From Bradyrhizobium sp. YR681 (GTDB lineage: Bacteria > Pseudomonadota > Alphaproteobacteria > Rhizobiales > Xanthobacteraceae), in the NCBI RefSeq assembly GCF_000282615.1, contig NZ_AKIY01000217.1:1-49876 (forward strand): 49,876 nt of DNA. Reading direction: 5' to 3'. A model generated the notes under the pieces. The model had not been told where the DNA came from. It ran no database searches and saw only the letters and a program-made list of their open reading frames with translations. Below are positions 1 to 8,892 of this stretch, one piece after another. Position 1 is the stretch's first letter. Each line of letters opens with the position of its first letter. The translations under genes were made by a program, and so were the position numbers.

Positions 1-1
1 C

Positions 2-820
2 GGCAGCGGCCCGCCGCTGCTGCTGTTGCACGGCTTCTCCGAGACCCACGTGATGTGGCACCGCGTGGCGCCTGAGCTGGCCGACGCCTTCACGCTGATC
101 ATCGCCGACCTGCCGGGCTATGGCTGGTCCGACATGCCCGAGACCGATGCGCTGCACATCCCCTACAGCAAGCGCGCGATGGCGAAAGCCATGGTGGAGG
201 TGATGGAGCAGCTCGGTCACGTCCACTTCGCGCTGGCCGGCCACGACCGCGGCGGCCGCGTGTCGTATCGATTGGCGCTCGACCATCCCGGCCGGCTGTC
301 GAAGCTCGCCGTGCTCGATATCCTGCCGACCTATAATTACTGGGAGCGGATGAACCGCGCCTATGCCCTGAAGATCTATCACTGGACGTTTTTGGCCCAG
401 CCCGCCCCGCTGCCGGAGACGCTGATCTCGGGCCAGGGCGAGTTCTTCCTGCGCTTCAAGATGGCGAGCCAGACCAGGTCGAAGACGCTGGATGCGATCG
501 ACAAGCGCGCGCTCGAGCACTACATCGCCCCGTTCCGCGATCCCGCCCGCATCCACGCGATGTGCGAGGACTACCGCGCCGGCGCATATTTCGACTACGA
601 CCTCGACAAGGCCGATTTCGAAGCCGGCAAGAAGATCACGATCCCGATGCTGGCGCTGTGGGGCAATGCCGGCGTGGCCCAGGCCGCCGCGACGCCGCTC
701 GACACCTGGAAGCAATGGGCGACCAACGTGGAGGGCATGCCGGTGGATTCCGGCCACTTCCTCACCGAGGAGAACCCGGACGTCACCGCGAATGCGCTGC
801 GGGAGTTTTTCTCGGCTTAA
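2..820 (+). CDS. Fluoroacetate/haloacetate dehalogenase (alpha/beta hydrolase), 5' end missing
   Basis: The reading frame is open from base 2, so the start lies outside the window. The protein closely resembles the Rhodopseudomonas fluoroacetate dehalogenase RPA1163, which hydrolyses fluoroacetate to glycolate through an aspartyl ester. The nucleophile Asp sits in HDRGGR (codon 245-247) with both carboxylate-binding arginines of that family. Further conserved positions are an Asp in VLDILPTY (317-319), the halide-pocket His-Trp pair (380-385), a Tyr in EDYRAGAY, and the catalytic His in SGHF (755-757). The oxyanion HGF motif is at the very start. The known family supports defluorination, but other haloacids or an epoxide-like substrate remain possible. 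It converges on tadA across a palindromic repeat. Confidence 0.88.
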   Translation, partial: GSGPPLLLLHGFSETHVMWHRVAPELADAFTLIIADLPGYGWSDMPETDALHIPYSKRAMAKAMVEVMEQLGHVHFALAGHDRGGRVSYRLALDHPGRLSKLAVLDILPTYNYWERMNRAYALKIYHWTFLAQPAPLPETLISGQGEFFLRFKMASQTRSKTLDAIDKRALEHYIAPFRDPARIHAMCEDYRAGAYFDYDLDKADFEAGKKITIPMLALWGNAGVAQAAATPLDTWKQWATNVEGMPVDSGHFLTEENPDVTANALREFFSA

Positions 821-827
821 GCCCCAT

Positions 828-913
828 CGTCATTGCGAGCGAAGCGAAGCAATCCAGACTTTTTCCACGGCGACAGTCTGGATTGCTTCGTCGCTTCGCT
901 CCTCGCAATGACG
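828..913. repeat. Palindromic intergenic repeat, CGTCATTGCGAG family (copy 1)
   Basis: The arms begin CGTCATTGCGAGCGAAGCGA and end in the near-perfect reverse complement (CGCTTCGCTCCTCGCAATGACG), with inner arms AATCCAGACT/AGTCTGGATT. A second copy with the same outer arms lies at 6600-6686. It sits between the convergent dehalogenase and tadA genes and could act as a bidirectional mRNA end or a REP-like element. Confidence 0.85.
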
Positions 914-923
914 GGGAGAGTCC

Positions 924-1382
924 CTATCGCCGCTCCCGAAAGAACTCCTTGAGCAGCCGCGCCGACTCGCTCTCGCCGACACCGGAATAGACATCCGGCG
1001 TGTGGTGGCAGGTCGGCGAAGTGAAGAACCGCACGCCCGATTCCACCGCGCCACCCTTGGGGTCGGCGGCGCCGTAATAGAGCCGCCTGACCCTTGCAAA
1101 GGAGATGGCGCCCGCACACATGGTACAGGGCTCCAGCGTCACGTAGAGGTCGCAGTCGACCAGGCGCTCGCTGCCGATCTTTTTGGCCGCCTCGCGCAGC
1201 GCAACGATCTCGGCATGGGCGGTGGGGTCGTAATCGGTCAGTGTCCGGTTGGCGGCGGTGGCAATGACCTCGTAATTGCGGACCACCACGCATCCGATCG
1301 GAACTTCGCCCGCCTTTCCGGCATTTTCGGCCGTTTTGAGCGCCAAATCCATGAAAGAGGGGGCTTTCAAGCCTCGTATCAT
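924..1382 (-). CDS. tadA: tRNA-specific adenosine deaminase TadA
   Basis: TadA converts adenosine 34 to inosine in the anticodon of tRNA-Arg(ACG). The zinc/catalytic HAE motif (AHAEIVALREA) and the second zinc motif PCTMCAGAI are both present in the usual spacing, and the protein has the normal length of about 150 residues. The frame stays open up to 1499, but the upstream part does not look like the family. I place the start at the ATG at 1382. An internal ATG at 1352 (MDLALKTAENAG) and a TTG at 1370 are alternatives. It is divergent from the pseudouridine synthase gene. Confidence 0.9.
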   Translation of the reverse strand: MIRGLKAPSFMDLALKTAENAGKAGEVPIGCVVVRNYEVIATAANRTLTDYDPTAHAEIVALREAAKKIGSERLVDCDLYVTLEPCTMCAGAISFARVRRLYYGAADPKGGAVESGVRFFTSPTCHHTPDVYSGVGESESARLLKEFFRERR

Positions 1383-1501
1383 CCGAAGAAACCTGCTAGT
1401 AGCTGCGCCTTCAGCAGAAGTGCTTATCGATTTTGCCTGAGCATGCGGCTCGCAACGAGCGCGCGCAATGCTTTCCGGCCATCCCCTGAGTGAGATCATT
1501 C

Positions 1502-3571
1502 ATGCCTCGCGACAGCGACAAAGACAACGATTCCCGCGGCCGGCGAGGCCCGGCCAGAAGCGGCCCGCCCAAGGGCCGCTCCGGCAAGCCGCGCGGACCC
1601 GAGAAGAAATTCGCCAAGCGCGGCCCCGAGGGCAGGAGCGACGCCCGCCCGCCCCGTGGCGACCGCGACAGCCGTCCGCCTCGCGCCGACCGCGGCGACC
1701 GTCCGAAATTCAATCGCGACAACCGCGGTGGTGAGGGGCGCGGCGAGCGCAGCTTCAAGCCGCGCGGCGACCGCCCGTTCTCCGATCGCTCCTCGCGCGA
1801 TGGCGAGAAGCGGCCGTTCAAGCCGCGCGGTGATCGGCCGTCCTTTGGCCGCGACGATCGTCCGCCGCGCCGGGATCGCGACGATTCCCGTCCCGCCGGC
1901 CGGAGCAGTGACAGAAAGTTTGGCGACAAGAAGCCTTACGCGCCGCGCGGCGACCGTCCGGAGCGCAAGTTCGACGGCGAGCGGAAGTTTTCGCGGGGTG
2001 GGCCGCGTGAGGATCGTGGCGAGCGCAGCTTCAAGCCGCGTGGAGACCGTCCGAATTTCGATCGCGGTGATCGCGCGCCGCGGGGCGAGCGCCCGGAGCG
2101 CAAGTTCGACGGCGAGCGAAAGTTTTCACGGGGCGCACCGGATCGCGGTCCGCGCAAGGATTTCGGCGGCCGTGATCGCGGCCAGGACAAGCCCTGGCAG
2201 AAGCGCGAAGGCGGCGGCGATGACCGTCCGCGTTTCTCGCGTTCGCGCGACGATCGTCCGTCGGGCGATCGCCCGTTCCGCGAGCGGCCCAAGTTCGATC
2301 GTCCGCGCGATGACCGTCCCAAATTCGACCGGCCTCGCCGTGACGGCGATGGCGAACGCGGTGGACGCGGTGACGACCGCCCGAAATTCAATCGTCCGCG
2401 TGAGCGCTCCGAGGGGCGCTCCGACTGGCACGAGCATCCGCGCAGTGAAGGCGGTTTCCGCGATCGCCCGCGCCGTGAAAACGAGGATGAGAGCCGGATC
2501 TTCGAGAAGCGTCCGGCCTTCGGCGGCCGCGGCGCTTATCGCGAGCGCGACCGCGATTTCGATCGCCGGCCGCGGCGCGAGGAAGAGCCGAAGCCGAAGA
2601 AGGCCGGCGAACGCATCGCAAAAGTGCTTTCGCGCGCGGGCCTTGCCTCGCGGCGCGACGCGGAGGAGATGGTCACGCAGGGCCGCGTCGCCGTCAACGG
2701 CCGCGTCATCAATTCGCCGGCGCTCGACATCACCTCGAACGACGTCGTCACCGTCGACGGCAAGCCGTTGCCGGAGCGTGAGCGCACGCGGCTGTTCCTG
2801 TATCACAAGCCGCGCGGCCTGATGACGACGCATGACGACCCCGAGGGCCGTCCGACCGTGTTCGACAATCTGCCCGAAGGCCTGCCGCGGCTGATCTCGA
2901 TCGGCCGGCTCGACTTCAACACCGAAGGCCTGTTGCTGCTCACCAATGACGGCGGCCTCGCGCGCACGCTGGAACTGCCGGACACCGGCTGGCTGCGCCG
3001 CTACCGCGTCCGCGCTCATGGCGACGTCACGCAGGCGCAGCTCGACGAGCTCAAGAACGGCATCGAGGTCGAGGGCGTCAAATACGGTCCGATCGACGCG
3101 ACGCTGGAACGCGACCAGGGCGCCAATGTCTGGCTGGTGTTCGCGATCCGCGAAGGCAAGAACCGCGAGGTGCGCAACGTCTGCGCCCATCTCGGGCTCG
3201 AGGTGAACCGGCTGATCCGCGTGTCCTACGGCCCGTTCCAGCTCGGCGAAGTCCCCGAAGGCCAGGTCGAGGAGATCAAGTCGCGCGTGCTGCGCGACCA
3301 GCTCGGCGACAAGATCATCGAGAAGTCGGGCGCGCAGTTCGACGTGCCGAAGAAATCATCGTCGGGCGACGACGATGCACCGCGCGAAGCGAAGCCCGTC
3401 AGCAAGCGCGCCGTGATCAACGACCGCAAGGGCCGTCGCGTGCTGGTGCAGCGCACCGGCAGCGAGGAAGCGCGCGAGCGCAACGAGGCGGAGGCGAGCG
3501 GCTACGGTCCGCCGCGCCGCCCCAAGCGCGGCTATCACGGCAAGCGCGATTTGACGCCGAAGGAGGACTAG
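1502..3571 (+). CDS. rluB: 23S rRNA pseudouridine synthase (RluB/RsuA family) with long Arg-rich N-terminal extension
   Basis: The C-terminal ~300 residues are a complete RsuA/RluB-type enzyme: an S4 RNA-binding domain (from about residue 370, ERIAKVLSRAGLASRRDAE), then the catalytic domain with the Asp in GRLDFNTEGLLLLTNDG and the motif KPRGLMTTHDDPEGRPTVFD. It should isomerise a uridine in 23S rRNA. The first ~365 residues are low-complexity, dominated by Arg, Asp, Gly, Pro and Phe. They contain recurring units such as FKPRGDRP and RPERKFDGERKFSRG, and the block is probably disordered and RNA-binding. A short basic tail follows the enzyme domain. The ATG at 1502 (MPRDSDKD) is preferred over a GTG at 1490. 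The stop abuts the start of rsmD. Confidence 0.88.
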   Translation: MPRDSDKDNDSRGRRGPARSGPPKGRSGKPRGPEKKFAKRGPEGRSDARPPRGDRDSRPPRADRGDRPKFNRDNRGGEGRGERSFKPRGDRPFSDRSSRDGEKRPFKPRGDRPSFGRDDRPPRRDRDDSRPAGRSSDRKFGDKKPYAPRGDRPERKFDGERKFSRGGPREDRGERSFKPRGDRPNFDRGDRAPRGERPERKFDGERKFSRGAPDRGPRKDFGGRDRGQDKPWQKREGGGDDRPRFSRSRDDRPSGDRPFRERPKFDRPRDDRPKFDRPRRDGDGERGGRGDDRPKFNRPRERSEGRSDWHEHPRSEGGFRDRPRRENEDESRIFEKRPAFGGRGAYRERDRDFDRRPRREEEPKPKKAGERIAKVLSRAGLASRRDAEEMVTQGRVAVNGRVINSPALDITSNDVVTVDGKPLPERERTRLFLYHKPRGLMTTHDDPEGRPTVFDNLPEGLPRLISIGRLDFNTEGLLLLTNDGGLARTLELPDTGWLRRYRVRAHGDVTQAQLDELKNGIEVEGVKYGPIDATLERDQGANVWLVFAIREGKNREVRNVCAHLGLEVNRLIRVSYGPFQLGEVPEGQVEEIKSRVLRDQLGDKIIEKSGAQFDVPKKSSSGDDDAPREAKPVSKRAVINDRKGRRVLVQRTGSEEARERNEAEASGYGPPRRPKRGYHGKRDLTPKED

Positions 3572-4129
3572 TTGCGCGTCGTCGGCGGTCGCTTGAAGGG
3601 GCGTAATCTCGCCTCGCCGTCTTCGCGCGATATCCGCCCGACGGCGGATCGCCTGCGCGAGTCCGTGTTCAACATCCTCGTGCACGCCTATGACGATCCG
3701 ATTCCGGATGCACGCGTGCTCGATCTCTTTGCCGGCACCGGAGCGCTCGGCATCGAGGCATCGTCGCGCGGCGCGAAGTTCGTGCTGTTCGTGGACAATG
3801 GCGCGGAGGCGCGGGCGCTGTTGCGCAACAATGTCGAGACGCTTGGTCTTGGCGGTGTGACCAAGGTTTATCGCCGCGATGCGACCGATCTTGGCCCCGC
3901 GCATCCGGTCGAGCCGTTCTCGCTGGTGTTCCTCGATCCGCCCTACGGCAAGGGTTTTGCGGAGAAGGCGCTCGCCTCCTTGCGCGATGGCGGCTGGCTG
4001 GCGCCGGGTGCGCTGCTCGTGGTGGAGGAGGCGAAGGCCGCGCAGTTCGCGGCGCCCGAAGGTTACGAGGAATTGGAGCGGCGGGCGTATGACGACACGG
4101 AGTTCGTGTTTTTGCGTAGGGCGGATTAG
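3572..4129 (+). CDS. rsmD: 16S rRNA (guanine(966)-N(2))-methyltransferase RsmD
   Basis: RsmD methylates G966 of 16S rRNA using S-adenosylmethionine. The start MRVVGGRLKGRNL, the motif RPTADRLRESVFNIL, the SAM-binding loop VLDLFAGTGALGIEA and the catalytic motif DPPYGKGF are all characteristic. The start codon is TTG at 3572, directly after the TAG of the preceding pseudouridine synthase, which suggests translational coupling of two rRNA-modification genes. The last codons and the stop overlap a palindromic repeat (4116-4204), so the C-terminal RRAD is encoded by repeat DNA. Confidence 0.92.
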   Translation: MRVVGGRLKGRNLASPSSRDIRPTADRLRESVFNILVHAYDDPIPDARVLDLFAGTGALGIEASSRGAKFVLFVDNGAEARALLRNNVETLGLGGVTKVYRRDATDLGPAHPVEPFSLVFLDPPYGKGFAEKALASLRDGGWLAPGALLVVEEAKAAQFAAPEGYEELERRAYDDTEFVFLRRAD

Positions 4130-4204
4130 CGTAGCGTAATCCGCCATTGCCTATTTCCGCAGAGATAGAAGAGGTGGATTACGCCTTCGGCTAATCCACC
4201 CTAC
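4116..4204. repeat. Palindromic repeat GTAGGGYGGATTAG...CTAATCCACCCTAC
   Basis: The left arm GTAGGGCGGATTAGCG pairs with the right arm GGCTAATCCACCCTAC. A second internal pair (GTAATCCGCC / GGTGGATTAC) gives a nested hairpin. The left arm lies inside the last codons of rsmD and supplies its stop. The right arm ends 4 bases before the mutL stop codon, so the element separates two convergent genes. Confidence 0.85.
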
Positions 4205-4208
4205 GAAA

Positions 4209-6023
4209 TCACCGCCGCCCGAACAGCTTCTCCACGTCGCTCAGCTTCAGCTCGACATAGGTCGGCCTGCCGTGGTTGCACTGGCCGGAGTTCGGCGTCT
4301 CCTCCATCTCGCGGAGCAGGGCGTTCATCTCTTCGGGCCGCAAGCGGCGGCCGGCGCGCACCGAGCCGTGGCAGGCCATGGTGGCAGCGACGTGCATCAG
4401 GCGCCGTTCGAGAGGAAGAGCCTCGTCCCACTCGGCCATGTGCTCGGAGAGATCGCGCAGCAGGCCGCCCGCATTGGTCTTGCCGAGCAGAGACGGCGTC
4501 TCGCGCACCGCGACCGCGCCGGGGCCGAAGGATTCGATCGCCAGCCCAAACGATGCGAGCTCCTCGCTGCGATCGAGCAGGCGCTCCACAATGGCCTCGT
4601 CCATCTCGACGATCTCGGGGATCAGCAGGATCTGCCGCTGCACGCCGTTTTCGGCCAGCGAGGCCTTCAGCCGCTCATAGACGATGCGCTCATGCGCGGC
4701 GTGCTGGTCGACGATGATCAATCCGTCGCGGGTCTGCGAGACGATATAGGTCTCGTGGATCTGGGTGCGCGCCGCGCCGAGGGGACGGTCGACGAGGTCG
4801 CTGGCCGGTTGGGATTCGATCCGCACATCCGCGCTGGGTGCGCCGACATCGAACGCAGCCTGCGCGCGCTCGGCGAAGGCGGGCGCCGCCGATCCGTCGA
4901 ATGACGGCATCGGCGCGACCGGTGCCGATGGCGAGGCGCGCCAGTCCCAGCTTGCCGGACGCGGCGGCGTGAAGGCCGGCCGGAACGATGACAGCGCGCT
5001 CTCGCCGCTGTTGGCAGCGGTGCGCCGGCCCTCACGCGCGAGCCCTTCCTTCAGCCCGTGCACGATCAGCGCACGCACGAGGCCGGCGTTGCGGAAACGC
5101 ACCTCGGTCTTGGCGGGATGCACGTTGGCGTCGACCTCGCGCGGGTCGAGCGTGACGAACAGCGCCAGCACCGGATGACGGTCGCGCGGCAGATAATCGG
5201 CATAGGCCCCGCGCACGGCGCCGAGGATCAGCTTGTCGCGCACCGGTCGGCCGTTGACGAAGAGATATTGCCCGAGCGCGTTGGCCTTGGTCAGCGCCGG
5301 CGCTGCGGCGTAGCCGGAGACGACGACGCCCTCGCGTTCGGCATGGACCTCGAAGGCATGGCTGCGGAATTCTGCGCCCAGAATGTCGCCGAGCCGCGTC
5401 AGCCGTCCGGCGGCGCCGGGCAGGGCAGCAGCCCAGGTGACAGGCGCGCGTTCCTCGCCCGCGAGCGTGAAGGCGACGTCCGGCCGCGCCATCGCGAGGC
5501 GCCTGACGACCTCGCGGATGGCTTCCGCCTCGGTGCGGTCGGTCTTCAAAAACTTCAGCCGTGCCGGCGTCGCGTAGAAGAGGTCGCCAACCTCGACGCG
5601 GGTGCCGTGGGCCAGTGCCGCCGGCATGATCTCGGACTTCTCGCCGCCCTCGACATTGAGCGCCCAGGCATGCGGCTCGCTGGCGTGGCGCGTCGTGATC
5701 GACAGACGCGCCACCGATCCGATCGAGGGCAGCGCCTCGCCGCGGAACCCGAGGGTGCGGATCTGGAGCAAATCCTCGTCGTCGAGCTTGGAGGTGGCAT
5801 GGCGCTCGACCGCGAGCGCGAGATCCTTCGCTGTCATCCCGCTGCCGTCGTCGGTGATGCCGATCCGCCGCCGGCCGCCGCCGTCGGTGAAGACGTCGAT
5901 CCGGCTCGCACCGGCATCGATGGCGTTCTCGACCAGTTCCTTGACCACGCTCGCCGGGCGCTCGACCACCTCGCCGGCGGCGATGCGGTTGACGACCTGT
6001 TCGGGCAATTGGCGGACGGGCAT
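4209..6023 (-). CDS. mutL: DNA mismatch repair protein MutL
   Basis: MutL couples mismatch recognition by MutS to strand incision. The GHKL ATPase domain is complete (NRIAAGEVVERPASVVKELVENAIDAGA, then DDGSGM and TLGFRGEALPSI). The C-terminal dimer/nuclease domain shows the endonuclease motif DQHA-x2-E-x4-E (DQHAAHERIVYE), with ACHGSVRAGRRL and CNHGRPT further on. The protein is therefore expected to nick DNA itself, as in organisms without MutH. The linker around residues 330-400 is Pro/Ala-rich. Length (604 aa) is normal. It converges on rsmD. Confidence 0.95.
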   Translation of the reverse strand: MPVRQLPEQVVNRIAAGEVVERPASVVKELVENAIDAGASRIDVFTDGGGRRRIGITDDGSGMTAKDLALAVERHATSKLDDEDLLQIRTLGFRGEALPSIGSVARLSITTRHASEPHAWALNVEGGEKSEIMPAALAHGTRVEVGDLFYATPARLKFLKTDRTEAEAIREVVRRLAMARPDVAFTLAGEERAPVTWAAALPGAAGRLTRLGDILGAEFRSHAFEVHAEREGVVVSGYAAAPALTKANALGQYLFVNGRPVRDKLILGAVRGAYADYLPRDRHPVLALFVTLDPREVDANVHPAKTEVRFRNAGLVRALIVHGLKEGLAREGRRTAANSGESALSSFRPAFTPPRPASWDWRASPSAPVAPMPSFDGSAAPAFAERAQAAFDVGAPSADVRIESQPASDLVDRPLGAARTQIHETYIVSQTRDGLIIVDQHAAHERIVYERLKASLAENGVQRQILLIPEIVEMDEAIVERLLDRSEELASFGLAIESFGPGAVAVRETPSLLGKTNAGGLLRDLSEHMAEWDEALPLERRLMHVAATMACHGSVRAGRRLRPEEMNALLREMEETPNSGQCNHGRPTYVELKLSDVEKLFGRR

Positions 6024-6275
6024 GGGCTCGGACTTGGGCTTACGATCTGGATTCGCTGACGGCGTTATTCTAGGCCGTGTTGCGTCAAAAGCATGTGTTG
6101 GGCAACAGCTGTGTGGGGCCCTGGGGAAGAGGGCGGTCTATCACATTGAAGACATTGGGCGTTCGATAAAAATCGCGTGGCGGCCCGAGGCCGATCTTCT
6201 CCTGCCGTCCTGATTGTGGGGGCACCGGCCGCGGTGTAGCATCGTGAAAAAATGGCAACAGGACGGGAGGACGCC

Positions 6276-6593
6276 ATGTGCCATCTCTTCGCGCACCAGC
6301 CCCAACGCGACTACGAATCCCAGACCCGTAGCTTGCGGATTGGCGGGCACTGCACCTCGATCCGGCTGGAGATGGCGTTCTGGGACACGCTGGAGGAGAT
6401 CGCGGCCAAGGAGAACATGAGCGTCGGAAAATTCCTGACCACGCTCTACAACGAGGTGCTCGACCACCACGGCGAGGTCAACAATTTCGCCTCGCTGCTG
6501 CGCTGTTCGTGCCTGATCTATCGGTCGAAGTCGACGGCGTCGGTGCAGGAGTTCAAGGCCACGGTGGCGCCCATTCTCGACGCGGCGGAATAG
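6276..6593 (+). CDS. Ribbon-helix-helix domain protein
   Basis: This small protein of 105 residues contains a pattern typical of the alphaproteobacterial RHH_4 family: a short beta-strand (TSIRLEMAFWDTLEEIA) followed by two helices (SVGKFLTTLYNEVLDHHGEVNNFASLLR). It is probably a DNA-binding regulator or arylsulfate-type RHH protein of unknown target. I choose the ATG at 6276 because GGGAGG lies 5 bases upstream. An upstream in-frame ATG at 6252 has no such site. It is monocistronic, with a palindromic repeat immediately downstream. The 250 bases between it and mutL hold nothing else I recognise. Confidence 0.75.
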   Translation: MCHLFAHQPQRDYESQTRSLRIGGHCTSIRLEMAFWDTLEEIAAKENMSVGKFLTTLYNEVLDHHGEVNNFASLLRCSCLIYRSKSTASVQEFKATVAPILDAAE

Positions 6594-6599
6594 ACCCGC

Positions 6600-6686
6600 C
6601 GTCATTGCGAGGAGCCCTTGCGACGAAGCAATCCAGAGTCTTTCCGCAGAGGCATTCTGGATTGCTTCGCTTCGCTCGCAATGACG
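6600..6686. repeat. Palindromic intergenic repeat, CGTCATTGCGAG family (copy 2)
   Basis: Same family as the element at 828-913. The outer arms CGTCATTGCGAG and CTCGCAATGACG and the inner AAGCAATCCAGA/TCTGGATTGCTT pairs are conserved, while the centre differs. It lies between two convergent genes, as copy 1 does. Confidence 0.85.
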
Positions 6687-6708
6687 GGGGAGAGAGCGGT
6701 TTGCCGTC

Positions 6709-8277
6709 TCAAATCTCCTTCTTCTGCATCGCACCCGCAATGTAGTCCGCCTGCCGGATCGCCAGCGCGACGATGGTAAGCGTCGGATTGCAGGCCGCGC
6801 CGCTGGTGAACTGGCTGCCGTCGGAGACGAACAGGTTCTTGACGTCGTGGCTCTGCCCGAACTTGTTGACCACACCGTCGCGCGGCTTCTCGCTCATCCT
6901 GTTGGTACCGAGATTGTGCGTGCTCGGGTAGGGCGGCGTCGGATAGGTCACGGTGGCGCCGACGGCGTCATAGACCGCAGCTCCTTGCTTGTAGGCGTGG
7001 GCCCGCATCGCGACGTCGTTGGGATGATCGTCGAAATGCACGCTCGCGACCGGCTGGCCGAACTTGTCCTTGACGACGGGGTCGAGCGTGATGCGGTTGG
7101 TCTCCTGCGGCATGTCCTCGCCGACCAGCCACATGCCGGCCATCCTGGGATAACCGTCGAGCGCCGCGGTGAACGGACGGCCCCAGGCGCCGGGATTGAG
7201 GAACGCCGCCATGAAGGGCAGGCCGATCGAGAGGGTCTCCATCTCATAGCCGCCGACGAAGCCGCGCTTCGGATTGTTGGCGGCTTCGTCGCGGATGATG
7301 CCGGCCATGGTGGTGCCGCGATACATGTGCACCGACTTCTCGAACACGGCGTAGACGCTGCCGGTCATGTGCCGCATGTAGTTGCGGCCGACCTGGCCCG
7401 ATGAATTCGCCAAGCCGTCGGGGAACATGGTCGAGGCGCTGTTGAGCAGCAGCCGCGGACTTTCGATCGAATTGCCGGCGACCGCGACGATGCGCGCCTT
7501 CTGGCGCTGCATCGCGCCGGTTTCGTCGGCGTAGACGACGCCGGTAACTTTGCCGCTAGCATCGTGCTCGATCTTGACCGCCATGCTGCCCGGCCGCACT
7601 TCGAGATTGCCGGTCGCCTCGCCCTTGGGGATCTCGGTGTAGAGCGTCGACCATTTCGCGCCGGATTTGCAGCCCTGGAAGCAGAAGCCGATCTGCTGGC
7701 AGGCGCCGCGGCCGTCGCGCGGCTGGCTGTTGATCGCCATGTTGCCGGTGTGCACGGTTTTGTAGCCGAGCTTCTTCGCGCCGGCCTCCAGCACCTTGAA
7801 ATTGTTGTTGCCGGGCAGTCCGGGAATGCCGTTGGTGCGGGTCACGCCCATCTTGTTCTCGGCCTTGGCGTACCACGGCTCGATCTCCGCGAGGGTCACC
7901 GGCCAGTCCAGCAGATTCGCGCCGGGAATGTTGCCATAAGCGGTTTTCACCCTGAACTCGTGCTCGTCGAAGCGCAGCGACGCGCCGGCCCAGTGCGTGG
8001 TCGAGCCGCCGACCGCCTTGACGATCCAGGCCGGAAGGCCCGAGAAGTCTTTAGCGACGCGCCATGTCCCCGACGTGGTACGGGCGTCGGTCCAGGCCAG
8101 CTGGGAGAAACTCTCCCACTCGTCGTTGACGAAGTCCTGGTTCTCGATGCGGGGACCTGCTTCGAGGATCACCACCTTGACGCCCTTCTGCGCGAGCTCG
8201 TTGCCCAGCGTGCCACCGCCGGCGCCGGAGCCGACGATCACCACAACGCTGGAATCGTTCAGATCGAATTTTGCCAT
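6709..8277 (-). CDS. FAD-dependent GMC-family dehydrogenase, large subunit, with 3Fe-4S cysteine motif
   Basis: This 522-residue flavoprotein has the N-terminal Rossmann motif VVIVGSGAGGGTLGNELA (residues 12-29) and the GMC C-terminal block with a likely active-site His454 (STHNLGTNRM) and Asn497 (ACNPTLT). Cysteines 193, 199 and 203 form C-x5-C-x3-C, the spacing of the 3Fe-4S ligands in the catalytic subunit of Burkholderia FAD-glucose dehydrogenase. It lacks its own signal peptide and probably exits the cell bound to the Tat-tagged small subunit encoded just upstream. The substrate is unknown (a sugar, sugar acid or polyol is likely). The ATG at 8277 follows AGGAGA. The frame is open upstream, but that part is not family-like. 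Confidence 0.9.
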   Translation of the reverse strand: MAKFDLNDSSVVVIVGSGAGGGTLGNELAQKGVKVVILEAGPRIENQDFVNDEWESFSQLAWTDARTTSGTWRVAKDFSGLPAWIVKAVGGSTTHWAGASLRFDEHEFRVKTAYGNIPGANLLDWPVTLAEIEPWYAKAENKMGVTRTNGIPGLPGNNNFKVLEAGAKKLGYKTVHTGNMAINSQPRDGRGACQQIGFCFQGCKSGAKWSTLYTEIPKGEATGNLEVRPGSMAVKIEHDASGKVTGVVYADETGAMQRQKARIVAVAGNSIESPRLLLNSASTMFPDGLANSSGQVGRNYMRHMTGSVYAVFEKSVHMYRGTTMAGIIRDEAANNPKRGFVGGYEMETLSIGLPFMAAFLNPGAWGRPFTAALDGYPRMAGMWLVGEDMPQETNRITLDPVVKDKFGQPVASVHFDDHPNDVAMRAHAYKQGAAVYDAVGATVTYPTPPYPSTHNLGTNRMSEKPRDGVVNKFGQSHDVKNLFVSDGSQFTSGAACNPTLTIVALAIRQADYIAGAMQKKEI

Positions 8278-8306
8278 ATGCGTTCTCCTGAACCGTTGGG
8301 GTGGGC

Positions 8307-8855
8307 TTAAGCCTTCGGCAGCCAGTCGATGTCGGCAAAGCCGCGGTTGATGTAGCCGCCATGCTCGGCTGAGGAGCCCTCGTAGCCGAACCGCGGCCAG
8401 ACCTCTTTCTGGTTGTAGAGGGAGACGATGAGGTCGCCACGCACCTTCTGGAAGAAGTCGCTTCCCTCGATCTCCTTCAGCAGCACGACGCGGTCGGCTT
8501 CCCAGGGCACTTCTGCATAAGGAGCCTTGTGGCGATCTCGCGCGTTCTGATCGAGCCGCGCGATGCCGTCGCTGATCAGCGATTTGACGGCAGGGTCCTT
8601 GGCCGCCTTGCCGTCCCACGGCTTGATCGCAGTGATGTAGTAGCTGTCGCCGAGCACATCGTGCGGATAGATGTCGCGCGCGACCTTCAGCAGCGTCTTC
8701 ATGGTCGCAGGCGACAGCGTGCTGGCCTCATCGGCCCAGGCGTCCTCGATGCCGACGGCGACGCTGGCCGCGACAGCGACGACCGGTACGGCGGTCGCCG
8801 CGCCCTTGAGAAAGACACGGCGGCTGTGCTTGCTTCGACGATCGACTTCTCTCAT
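8307..8855 (-). CDS. Gluconate 2-dehydrogenase subunit 3-like small subunit, Tat signal
   Basis: The N-terminus carries a clear twin-arginine signal (HSRRVFLKGAA at about residues 10-20, then a hydrophobic stretch ending near AWA). The remainder matches the gluconate 2-dehydrogenase subunit 3 family (DUF1348-unrelated small subunits of FAD dehydrogenases), including TMKTLLKVARDIYPHDVLGDSYY. In characterised relatives this subunit is needed for folding and export of the flavin subunit. The flavin subunit starts 29 bases downstream on the same strand, which supports a stable complex in the periplasm. 182 residues is the usual length. Confidence 0.88.
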   Translation of the reverse strand: MREVDRRSKHSRRVFLKGAATAVPVVAVAASVAVGIEDAWADEASTLSPATMKTLLKVARDIYPHDVLGDSYYITAIKPWDGKAAKDPAVKSLISDGIARLDQNARDRHKAPYAEVPWEADRVVLLKEIEGSDFFQKVRGDLIVSLYNQKEVWPRFGYEGSSAEHGGYINRGFADIDWLPKA

Positions 8856-8892
8856 GGCATTCCTCCTTGGATTTTTGATTTTGTGATTTTGT

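Noticed and set aside
5058..6059. Long open frame opposite mutL
   Set aside because: It is an antisense shadow produced by high GC content; the opposite strand encodes a complete MutL and the shadow has no family-like motifs.
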